Shown: in pieces, positions 15,834 to 22,771 of the stretch | Layout of the letters: every line of letters starts with the position of its first letter | Numbering within the stretch: the stretch's first letter is position 1 | Assembly (NCBI RefSeq): GCF_018860705.1 | Contig: NZ_JAHKQA010000056.1 | Location: forward strand, 141,453-179,656 | From: Citreicella sp. C3M06 | Lineage (GTDB): Bacteria; Pseudomonadota; Alphaproteobacteria; Rhodobacterales; Rhodobacteraceae | Reading direction: 5' to 3' | Length of the DNA stretch: 38,204 bases | The notes under the pieces: model-generated | Seen by the model: the letters and a program-made list of their open reading frames with translations, nothing else | The model's database searches: none | Told to the model about the DNA's origin: nothing | Position numbers and translations under genes: made by a program

Positions 15834-17039
15834 TTATTCGGCGGGGCGCATCGCGGTGATGTCTTCGTCGCTGGGCATGTAGGGGGCCGGGTCCTTGTAT
15901 TCCCAGTCGACCATCACGCCCTTGCCATCTTCGACAGCCGTCGTTCCGACCCATGCGCCCAGCGTCGACTGGTTGTCGATGGCGCGATAGGTGAGCGCAC
16001 CGATGGGGGTGTCGTCGACGGTGAGGTCTTCGAAGGCCTGACGGATGGCGTCGCCGTCGGTGCTGCCGGCCGTGTTGATCGCGGCGGCGATGGATTGGGC
16101 GGTCATGTAGCCGACGAGGCTGCCGATCTTGGGGGTTTCGCCGGTGGCGGCCTCATAGGCGGCGACGAAGGTGCCGGCGGGGGTGCCCTCGTCAAAGGCA
16201 TACCAAGGGAAGCCGGTGACGTACCAACCTTCGGGGGCTTCGTCGCCCAGCGGTTCGAGGTATTCGGGCTCACCTGTCAGCAGGCCGTAGACAGAGCGCC
16301 CGTCGAACAGGCCGCGATCGCCGCCTTCGCGCACCAGCTTGGCAAGGTCGGAGCCGAAAGTGACGTTGTAGATGGCGTCGGGCTTGGCGCGTTCGATGGC
16401 CTGCACTTCGGCGCCGGCGTCGATGTTGAACAGGGCGGGCCATTGTTCAGCGACGAATTCAACCTCGGGCTTGAGCCGTTGCAGGTTTTCCTTGAACGCA
16501 TTCACCGCGTCCTGCCCATAGGCGTAGTTCGGCGCGATGGTGGCATAGGTGATGGCGTCGGTCTTGGCGGCCTCTTCGGCGAGCATCGCGGCCTGCACCC
16601 AGGTCGAGGCGCGCAGGCGGAAGGTCCAGGGGTTGCCGGAATTCCACACGAGGCTGTCGGCCAGCGGTTCGGACGCGAGGTAGAGATAGCCCTTTTCGGC
16701 AGCAAAGGACGATAGTGCGAGGCCGACGTGGCTGAGGATGGTGCCGGTGAACATCACCGCGCCTTCGCGGGTCATCAGCTCTTCGGCGATCTTCACCGCT
16801 TCGGCGGGGTCGCCCTGATCGTCGCGAAACACGAATTCCAGCGGCTTGCCCAGCACGCCGCCGTCTGCGTTGATTTCGCTCAGCGCCAGTTCGATGCCCT
16901 TTTTATAGGGTTCGGCGAAGGCGGCCATGCGCTTGTAATGGTTGATCTCGCCGACCTTGATGGTGTCTTGCGCCATGGCGGCGGGGGCGAGGGCTGTGGC
17001 GGCGATCATGCCAAGCACGGTGCGTCTGATGAGGGTCAT
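15834..17039 (-). CDS. periplasmic substrate-binding protein of the Liv-type ABC transporter
   Basis: A 401-residue type I periplasmic binding protein. The N-terminus MTLIRRTVLGMIAATALAPA has an Arg-Arg pair and a hydrophobic core with a likely AMA-QD cleavage site, so it is exported by Sec or possibly Tat. The mature part (IKVGEINHYKRMAAFAEPYK, LALSEINADGGVLGKPLEFV, DDQGDPAEAVKIAEELM) is typical of LivK-like receptors. It captures the transported compound for LivHM/GF. It lies 58 bp after the Rieske oxygenase gene and upstream of the permease. This placement suggests the ligand is the island's growth substrate rather than a branched-chain amino acid. Receptors made in excess of permease fit the repeat element that separates them. 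Confidence 0.9.
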   Translation of the reverse strand: MTLIRRTVLGMIAATALAPAAMAQDTIKVGEINHYKRMAAFAEPYKKGIELALSEINADGGVLGKPLEFVFRDDQGDPAEAVKIAEELMTREGAVMFTGTILSHVGLALSSFAAEKGYLYLASEPLADSLVWNSGNPWTFRLRASTWVQAAMLAEEAAKTDAITYATIAPNYAYGQDAVNAFKENLQRLKPEVEFVAEQWPALFNIDAGAEVQAIERAKPDAIYNVTFGSDLAKLVREGGDRGLFDGRSVYGLLTGEPEYLEPLGDEAPEGWYVTGFPWYAFDEGTPAGTFVAAYEAATGETPKIGSLVGYMTAQSIAAAINTAGSTDGDAIRQAFEDLTVDDTPIGALTYRAIDNQSTLGAWVGTTAVEDGKGVMVDWEYKDPAPYMPSDEDITAMRPAE

Positions 17040-17097
17040 GCGGTTTCTCTCTGTTGGGTGGGCGCGTTGGCCCTAGATGCCCGGTCTTTTCTGCCGG

Positions 17098-18168
17098 TTA
17101 ATCGTGGTAAACAAATGCTGGAGAAGGGTCTGAGGCGATATCCTCGGTCCTTTCCAGTTCCAGAAGGTCGTTGATCCGCTTGCGATAGACAAGTGGCCCT
17201 TTGTCGATGGCGATGCGCAGCGGGCGGCGTTTTTGCGGGCGCAGCTCTTCGGCTTGAACCGCTTCGAGGATGGCCTTGTCCTCGGCGAAGGCGGTGCGGA
17301 ACATCGCGTCCATGCGCTCAGCGGCCTCGTCATCGTCGATGGCGGCGTTGCGGATGTGCATCCAGCGGTCGATGCTGTGGGTCTCGGTGACCGGTGTGAT
17401 GAAATGCAGCGCAAAGATGCGCACGCCCTGATTGCGGTCTTCCTCGCGGCACTGCTTTTCGGTCTCGATCGAGCCGAAGTCGATGACGGCGGTGCAGGGG
17501 GTGTAAAGATAATAGTAATGCCAGCGGTCGACATTGCCGGTGAACCCGCCAAACGCCTTGAAGAACCCGATGGGCTCGCCGTCGCGGATCCAGCGCCAGG
17601 CGACGATGGCCTCGCCTTCGGTCTGCACATGCACGGGGACGTTTTCCGATGCGGCGTTGCCCAGCGTGGTCGGGTGGACAAAGCTGACATGTGCCGGATC
17701 GACAAGGTTTTCCGCGACGTTGAGGTAATGCGATTCCAGATGCAGCGCATCGCCGTGGTGCACCGCCCAGTTCGGATCGCTGAATTCGGGCATGTCGAAG
17801 ACCTTTGCCGGGTCGGCCTTGTCCGGATCGCCCATCCAGATCCAGACGATGCCGTGCTTTTCCACGATGGGGTAGGCGTCGACATAGGCGGATTTGGGCA
17901 GGTTGGTCTGCCCCGGTACCCGCACACAGGCGCCCGAGCAATCGAAGGTCAGCCCGTGGTAGCCGCATTGCACCGTATCGCCGACGCGCTTGCCTTTGGA
18001 CAGCGGCAGCAGGCGGTGCGGGCAGCGGTCGTCCAGCGCGGCCACCGTGCCATCGGATTTGCGGAACATCACGACATGATCGCCAAGGAGAGTAAATCGG
18101 CGCAGGTCGTCGTCGATTTCCGTCGACCATGCGGCGACATACCAAGCGTTTCTTACGAATTGCGTCAT
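17098..18168 (-). CDS. Rieske non-heme iron oxygenase, VanA-like
   Basis: A 356-residue oxygenase subunit. The Rieske [2Fe-2S] ligands are C49, H51 (CPH), C68 and H71 (CGYH). The mononuclear iron site shows ENLVDPAHVSFVH, with H160 and H165 as ligands and D157 as the likely electron-bridging Asp. The overall form resembles vanillate O-demethylase VanA, in which the enzyme inserts oxygen or removes O- or N-methyl groups. The ATG at 18168 has AAGGAGA 8 bp upstream. It follows the second PF06684 gene by 17 bp and precedes livK, so it is within the operon. No matching reductase or ferredoxin gene is in the window, so electrons must come from elsewhere. A demethylase or ring-hydroxylase role on the island's substrate is inferred. 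Confidence 0.88.
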   Translation of the reverse strand: MTQFVRNAWYVAAWSTEIDDDLRRFTLLGDHVVMFRKSDGTVAALDDRCPHRLLPLSKGKRVGDTVQCGYHGLTFDCSGACVRVPGQTNLPKSAYVDAYPIVEKHGIVWIWMGDPDKADPAKVFDMPEFSDPNWAVHHGDALHLESHYLNVAENLVDPAHVSFVHPTTLGNAASENVPVHVQTEGEAIVAWRWIRDGEPIGFFKAFGGFTGNVDRWHYYYLYTPCTAVIDFGSIETEKQCREEDRNQGVRIFALHFITPVTETHSIDRWMHIRNAAIDDDEAAERMDAMFRTAFAEDKAILEAVQAEELRPQKRRPLRIAIDKGPLVYRKRINDLLELERTEDIASDPSPAFVYHD

Positions 18169-18185
18169 GTGTCCGTCTCCTTGGG

Positions 18186-18758
18186 TTAGCGCAGACCGTC
18201 GGCGCCGGTGATCTGGTCCTGTGTCAGCCCGCCGACGCGGGGCAGCGGGCGGCCATGTTGTTGCAGCGCCACCGCAACGACGATTTCGCCGGGGCGCGGA
18301 GCGTCGTTGATGCGGATGCGCATGGCGTCGAAATGGCTGCGCACATAAGCGGCGTCCTTGTGGCCGAGCGGCACGTCGAGGATTTCCCCGGCGCGCCCGA
18401 TGGCTTTGGAGGAGGGCACCAGCGCCTTGCCACCGCCGATCACGGCGCGCAGCGGCGCGCCGAGTTTTGGGTGCAACAGCGCGGCGGCGTGTTCCAGTTC
18501 GCCGTTTTCACCGACCAGCGCGGCCTTGCCGTAGCCTTCGATGGGCGCGCCGCCAAGCGCGGCCAGCGCTTCGGTCCCAAGCAGTTCGCCAAGCGCCTCG
18601 CCCATCTCGATCAGCTCTGACAGGTCATCGGTGAACGCCCCGGCAAACGGGTTGGCGATCACCGCCGCCGCCAGCGCCCGGCGGGCTGGAGGCTGGACGG
18701 GGCGGCCCATCTCGCTGCGGACCTCTTCAGTCAGGGTGACGAGCTTGCGCAGCTTCAA
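18186..18758 (-). CDS. amino acid synthesis family protein (PF06684/DUF1185), second copy
   Basis: A 190-residue protein of PF06684, the family whose structures show a variant chorismate-mutase-like trimer fold with unknown activity. Conserved text shared with its neighbour includes EGYGKAALVGENGELEH, DVPLGHKDAAYVRSHFDA, NDAPRPGEIVV and the ending VGGLTQDQITGADGLR. The start is TTG at 18758, overlapping the neighbour's TGA stop as TTGA, with GAGGA about 9 bp upstream; translation is probably coupled. ATG at codon 17 would cut off the conserved N-terminal strand. Tandem paralogues suggest a hetero-oligomer or two steps on related intermediates. The function in this pathway is unknown. Confidence 0.85.
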   Translation of the reverse strand: MKLRKLVTLTEEVRSEMGRPVQPPARRALAAAVIANPFAGAFTDDLSELIEMGEALGELLGTEALAALGGAPIEGYGKAALVGENGELEHAAALLHPKLGAPLRAVIGGGKALVPSSKAIGRAGEILDVPLGHKDAAYVRSHFDAMRIRINDAPRPGEIVVAVALQQHGRPLPRVGGLTQDQITGADGLR

Positions 18759-19339
18759 CGGAGCCCGTCCTCGCCCTTGATCGCGTCCTTGGTCAGCCCG
18801 CCGATGCGGGCGTGGATACGCCCGCCGGTGGTCATCACCAGTACCAGCAGGATTTCATTGGGGCGGGGGGCATCGGGGATGCCGACCTCGATGGCGTCGT
18901 AATGGGTGCGCACGTAGGATGCGTTGGTGTGGGTCACCGGGATGTCGATCCGGGTGCCAGCCGCGCCGACCTTCTTGGTCGAGGGCACGATGGCGAGGCT
19001 TTTCTCGATGCTGTCGCGCATGGCGTAGCCGCCGGGCACGTGCCACAGCGCGCCATGTTCGATCTCGCCGTTGACGCCGGTGATCGCGCCCTTGCCGTAG
19101 CCTTCGACGACGCTTGCATCGCCGCCAAGCGCATCGATGCACATCTGCGCCATTTCAGCGCCCAGCGGTTCGAGATCCTTCATGAAGGGCGTGATGTCTT
19201 CGACGTAATCCCCGGCATAGGGGTTTTCGATCACCGCCATGGCGGCGGCGCGCTTGGCCGGGGTTTGCGGGGCGGGGCCGCCCTCGTGGAAGATGGTTTC
19301 GACCTGTACGAGGGTCTTGCGGACCTTGACCTCAGGCAT
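18755..19339 (-). CDS. amino acid synthesis family protein (PF06684/DUF1185), first copy
   Basis: A 194-residue paralogue of the next gene. Hallmarks are EGYGKGAITGVNGEIEH, HVPGGYAMRDSIEKS, VTHTNASYVRTHYDA, DAPRPNEILLVL and RIGGLTKDAIKGEDGLR. The ATG at 19339 was chosen over an upstream in-frame start because AAGGA lies 9 bp before it and the homology begins there. It overlaps the end of the UPF0280 gene by 8 bp and its stop overlaps the next start. To my knowledge a Ruegeria pomeroyi member of this family has a solved structure but no proven reaction. Position in the operon argues for a role in processing the heterocycle or its ring-opened product. Confidence 0.87.
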   Translation of the reverse strand: MPEVKVRKTLVQVETIFHEGGPAPQTPAKRAAAMAVIENPYAGDYVEDITPFMKDLEPLGAEMAQMCIDALGGDASVVEGYGKGAITGVNGEIEHGALWHVPGGYAMRDSIEKSLAIVPSTKKVGAAGTRIDIPVTHTNASYVRTHYDAIEVGIPDAPRPNEILLVLVMTTGGRIHARIGGLTKDAIKGEDGLR

Positions 19340-20195
19340 TGCGGAGTTCCTTTGTTTCAATCTGTTGCCCAAGGGCGATGCGGGTTCCGGCCAGCGCGAG
19401 GCAGGCGGCGCGGATCAGCCCGGAGGCGATGTAATCCTGCGCCAGCGCGCGCCCGGCGCCAAGGGCGGTGGTGATGTCATCCGGCGTCAGCGGGCCGACA
19501 TCGGTGGTGACAAGGCGCGGGCCAAGGTCGCTGTCGGGGGCCAGATCGCAGGCGCGTTGCCGCGTCACGGCGGGATGGCCGGGCAGATCCACCGCATTGG
19601 CGATCAGCGTCGCAGCTACATCGGCCAGCGCCGCGTCGCGGGCCAGCACGGTGACCGCGTCGGCGATGCCCAGCGAATGCGAGCGTCCGCGCCAGCCGCT
19701 GGTGGCGACGCCGCCGATGCCATCCTGCGGGCCGATCAGCGCGCGGGCGCCGGGGGCACGGGTCACCGGGTCTTCGCAGATCGCAAGGCGCAGCGGCGCG
19801 TCGCGGGTATACAGCGCGATGTCACCGCCGTTGTTGACATGGGCGCGGGTCAGCCCGTGGCCGGGCGGCAGCATTGCGGCCAGCAGATGATCGGCAACCG
19901 AGCCTGCCACCGCCGCCATGGGCGTCACAAACGCCGGGGCGAAAAGATCGGCGGCGCTTTGCATCCGGCGCGCCACGATGCCTTTCGGGGCGGGGCCGGT
20001 GGGGGCGCGCAGGCGGGGCAGTTCGGCGCTCAGCTCGGTCAGGATCGGCGCAAAGCCATCGCGGGCGCGCATCAGCGCCTTGTCCATCGCCTCTGCCGGG
20101 CCTTCTGCGGTGACGATCACGTCGATCGGCCCATGAGTCAGGCGCATCCGGCCACCGCTGGCCAATTGCATTTGGGGTCGCTCGAGAAAGCTCAT
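19332..20195 (-). CDS. UPF0280 family protein (ApbE-like superfamily)
   Basis: A 287-residue protein of the UPF0280 family, which shares the ApbE-like fold of FMN transferases. Recognisable text includes GPIDVIVTAEGP, VAGSVADHLLAAML, HVNNGGDIALYTR, the Gly-rich GIGGVATSGWRGRSHSLGIA and DAVTVLARDAALADVAATLI, where ApbE proteins bind FAD and metal. The ATG at 20195 overlaps the stop of the reductase gene as ATGA, and its own end overlaps the first PF06684 gene by 8 bp. Because the neighbouring reductase belongs to a family reported to hold covalent flavin, I infer that this protein attaches flavin to it. This is unproven. Confidence 0.85.
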   Translation of the reverse strand: MSFLERPQMQLASGGRMRLTHGPIDVIVTAEGPAEAMDKALMRARDGFAPILTELSAELPRLRAPTGPAPKGIVARRMQSAADLFAPAFVTPMAAVAGSVADHLLAAMLPPGHGLTRAHVNNGGDIALYTRDAPLRLAICEDPVTRAPGARALIGPQDGIGGVATSGWRGRSHSLGIADAVTVLARDAALADVAATLIANAVDLPGHPAVTRQRACDLAPDSDLGPRLVTTDVGPLTPDDITTALGAGRALAQDYIASGLIRAACLALAGTRIALGQQIETKELRNA

Positions 20196-21688
20196 TTCGG
20201 ACCCACGGGCCAGGGTGCGCCGGGCTTGCGCGCTTCGCCGCGGCGGCCCGACAGGCGGTGATCTGATTGCCGACCCGTCATGCCCTGCAGCGCCTCTTCG
20301 AGCGGCATGACGTAATCCATATGGCCACCAAGCGCCTGATAATCTTCGCGGGTCATGGTGAATTCGATGGGCGCGACCAGCGCCGGGGTGGGAACGTAGC
20401 CAAAGGCGTTCTTGGGCATCTGCGTCACGTCGGCCATGTAGGTGATGCCGCCGCCCGGCCACATCATCACCGGGGCGCCGCCACAGGTCACGCGGGTCAG
20501 GCGCGATTGCACCGAGCGGGTCAGCGACACCGGGTTTTCCGTCACGCCCGAGCGTAGCGAGCCGCCAGCCCCCGCCATGAACAGCACCGAGGTCAGCGAC
20601 GGCTCGCAGTTTTCCTCGATCCGCGCGACCGAGGGCAGCAGCCGCTCGGGCATGTCCTTTTGCACGGGGACAAGCGCGTCATCCAGTTCGTAGTAGGCGG
20701 CGTGCTCGCCAGTGGTCGACACCATCAGGATCGACAGCCCCGGCCACGCCTGCGGCTTGAACGTATCAAGGATGTCCAGCGGGTCGGTCAGATCGGTGCC
20801 GCCCCAGCCGGTGCCCGGCTCGGCAACCTGAAAGTAGCGGCCCGGGGTGGACCGGCGGCCCTTGATCTTGATGCCCGTCGGGGCCCAGCCGATGACCTTG
20901 CCAGCCTGATGTTCGGACATGACGCCGGTGATGTGATCGTCGACCACCACAACCTCGTCGACCAGCCCCTTCCACTGCGCCGCGAACATGCCCACCGTGG
21001 CCGACCCGCAGCCGACGCGCATGCGTTCTTCGCGCAAACCATTGACGATGGGAGCCTGCCCGGCGGCGATCAGCAGCTCGGCGCCCTGATCGATGGTCAG
21101 CGGCACCTCTTCGCCGTTGCACAGCGCCAGCAGCGCAGCGCAGGTGGCGCGCCCTTCCTTCTTGGATCCGCCAGTGAGGTGATGCACCCCCCCGAGCGAG
21201 AGCATCTGCGAGCCGTATTCCGAGGTGGTCACATGGCCGATGATCTCGCCATCGCTGCGCACCGGGGCACATTCATTGCCAAGATGGCGGTCGGTGTCGA
21301 TCTTCACCTTGGCACCGCAATAGGAAAAGATGCCTTCGGTCACCACGGTGATCATGTCGGTATCGGCCGCGGTCGAGGCGACGATGAAGGGCGCGGGCTT
21401 GTAATCGGGATAGGTCGTGCCGCTGCCCACGGCGGTGATGAAGCTGTCCTCGCCGCTGACGATCTCGCCGTCCCATTCACGATCGAGAAACGGCACAACC
21501 GGCACATCTGTGTTCGACAGGATGGTCAGCGGATCAAGCCGCACCAGCGCGCCGCCCTCGTTGGCATAGCGATCGCAAGCGCCAGCGCGACCCTCGGCGA
21601 TGTAGCACATGACCGGGCAGGCATCGCAGCGGATCTTTGCGGGCTGCTCGGGGCGGTCACGTTTCACGGGAGAGGTTTCGGCCGTCAC
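20192..21688 (-). CDS. 6-hydroxynicotinate reductase-like iron-sulfur enzyme
   Basis: A homologue of 6-hydroxynicotinate reductase (Hnr) of nicotinate-fermenting Eubacterium barkeri, where ferredoxin-driven reduction yields tetrahydro-6-oxonicotinate. Near the N-terminus is a C-x2-C-x3-C-x9-C cluster motif (IRCDACPVMC then GAC), a likely [4Fe-4S] site. Further text is EGIFSYCGAKVKIDTDRHLG, VGCGSATVGMF and FMAGAGGSLRSGVTENP. I chose GTG at 21688 (498 residues), with GGAG 8 bp upstream. The frame is open to another GTG at 21745 (517 residues), but that start would place the operator 21725-21740 inside codons 2-7. It is the first gene of the minus-strand operon. An aerobic organism with this enzyme suggests a reductive step in N-heterocycle breakdown; the true substrate is unknown. 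Confidence 0.85.
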   Translation of the reverse strand: MTAETSPVKRDRPEQPAKIRCDACPVMCYIAEGRAGACDRYANEGGALVRLDPLTILSNTDVPVVPFLDREWDGEIVSGEDSFITAVGSGTTYPDYKPAPFIVASTAADTDMITVVTEGIFSYCGAKVKIDTDRHLGNECAPVRSDGEIIGHVTTSEYGSQMLSLGGVHHLTGGSKKEGRATCAALLALCNGEEVPLTIDQGAELLIAAGQAPIVNGLREERMRVGCGSATVGMFAAQWKGLVDEVVVVDDHITGVMSEHQAGKVIGWAPTGIKIKGRRSTPGRYFQVAEPGTGWGGTDLTDPLDILDTFKPQAWPGLSILMVSTTGEHAAYYELDDALVPVQKDMPERLLPSVARIEENCEPSLTSVLFMAGAGGSLRSGVTENPVSLTRSVQSRLTRVTCGGAPVMMWPGGGITYMADVTQMPKNAFGYVPTPALVAPIEFTMTREDYQALGGHMDYVMPLEEALQGMTGRQSDHRLSGRRGEARKPGAPWPVGPK

Positions 21689-21724
21689 TTCGCGGGCTCC
21701 ATCGTTTGGGGCTGGCAGGGTCAG

Positions 21725-21740
21725 TTCGTTTGTATACGAA
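21725..21740. promoter_or_regulatory. palindromic operator, reductase-operon side
   Basis: TTCGTTTGTATACGAA, near-palindromic around TA-TA (CGTTTGTA/TACGAACG, seven of eight pairs). It differs by one base from the site at 21896-21911. It lies 37 bp before the proposed GTG start and 19 bp after a TTGACA on the minus strand (21765-21760). Confidence 0.65.
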
Positions 21741-21857
21741 CGCACAGCGGTTTGCGCGCTGTCAAGCCTGTCGTGCGTTCGGGGCTAGGCGTGCAGGGCG
21801 TATGATGCGAAATTCAGCAAAGCGCGAAATGCCATGCGGCGCGGCGGTCTTCGGCCA

Positions 21858-21887
21858 TTGACAGGTTTGATATCCTGCTCCTAGGCT
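21858..21887 (+). promoter_or_regulatory. candidate promoter of the xdh-hyu operon
   Basis: TTGACA (21858-21863), an 18-bp spacer and TAGGCT (21882-21887) predict a start near 21894, so the operator at 21896-21911 would cover positions just after +1. The -35 is a perfect consensus; the -10 is weak. Confidence 0.5.
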
Positions 21888-21895
21888 CGAATATC

Positions 21896-21911
21896 TTCGT
21901 TTGCATACGAA
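21896..21911. promoter_or_regulatory. palindromic operator, xdh-hyu operon side
   Basis: TTCGTTTGCATACGAA matches the other site at 15 of 16 positions in the same orientation. Placed at the predicted transcription start, it would let one repressor shut both arms of the island. Confidence 0.65.
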
Positions 21912-21946
21912 TGAAAATGACCCAGCTGATCGCCCGGAGAGAGACC

Positions 21947-22771
21947 ATGACCCTGCACCGACCCGAATCGCTTGAAGACGCGCTTGCGCTGAGCGGCGGG
22001 GGCGCGGCGCTGCTGGCGGGCGGAACCGATCTGTACCCGGGCCTGCGCGACGGCGCGCCGCCGCCCGAGCTGATCGACCTGACGCGAATTGCCTCGATGA
22101 AGGGCATCACGCGCAGCGACAGCGGCTGGCGCATTGGCGGTGCGACCACATGGACCGCTATCGTAAAGGCCGATCTGCCGCCGATGTTCGACGGGCTGAA
22201 GGCCGCCGCGCGCGAGGTGGGATCGGTGCAGATCCAGAACGCCGGAACGCTGGCGGGCAACCTGTGCAACGCCTCGCCGGCGGCCGACGGCGTGCCGGCG
22301 CTGCTGGCGCTGGACGCGTCGGTCGAGCTGGCCTCGGCGGGCGGCACGCGGGTGCTGCCGCTGGAGGGGTTCATCCTTGGCCCGCGCCGCACCGCGCTTG
22401 AACCGGGCGAGATCCTGTCGGCCATTCATATCCCCGATGCGCCGGGGCAGGGCGCGTTCCTCAAGCTGGGGGCGCGCAAGTATCTTGTGATCTCGATCGC
22501 CATGGTCGCGGCCACCGTCACCACCCGCGCAGGCCGTATCGAAACCGCCCGCATCGCCGTTGGCGCCTGTTCGCCCGTCGCCCGCCGCCTGAGCGCGCTC
22601 GAGACGCAGCTTGTCGGGGCGACGCAGGACGAGGTCTTTGCCCGCACCGGCGCCTATGCTTTTGACGAGCTTTCCCCCATCGACGACGTCCGCGCCAGCG
22701 CGGGCTACCGCCTTGACGCGGTGACGGCGCTGGTCGCCCGCACCGTTGCTAATGCCATGGAGACCCTCTGA
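21947..22771 (+). CDS. xanthine dehydrogenase family FAD-binding subunit
   Basis: A 274-residue medium subunit (CoxM/XdhB type) of a molybdenum hydroxylase. The FAD site is seen as LLAGGTDLYPGLR (about residues 22-34) and AGTLAGNLCNASPAAD (about 98-113). It passes electrons from the [2Fe-2S] clusters to NAD or another acceptor. The ATG at 21947 was chosen because GGAG lies 7 bp upstream; two earlier in-frame ATGs (21911, 21917) overlap the operator. Its stop shares a base with the next start (TGATG), so expression of the two subunits is coupled. First gene of the plus-strand arm. Confidence 0.92.
   Translation: MTLHRPESLEDALALSGGGAALLAGGTDLYPGLRDGAPPPELIDLTRIASMKGITRSDSGWRIGGATTWTAIVKADLPPMFDGLKAAAREVGSVQIQNAGTLAGNLCNASPAADGVPALLALDASVELASAGGTRVLPLEGFILGPRRTALEPGEILSAIHIPDAPGQGAFLKLGARKYLVISIAMVAATVTTRAGRIETARIAVGACSPVARRLSALETQLVGATQDEVFARTGAYAFDELSPIDDVRASAGYRLDAVTALVARTVANAMETL

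Noticed and set aside
13829-15859. Long plus-strand frame opposite livHM
   Set aside because: Antisense shadow of a membrane protein; charged low-complexity translation. Same reasoning for the long frames opposite uvrD, soxA and the Mo subunit.
20192-21688. Assigning nicotinate degradation as the pathway
   Set aside because: Homology is to an Hnr-like family only, and other nicotinate genes (enamidase, maleamate branch) are not present. Substrate left open.
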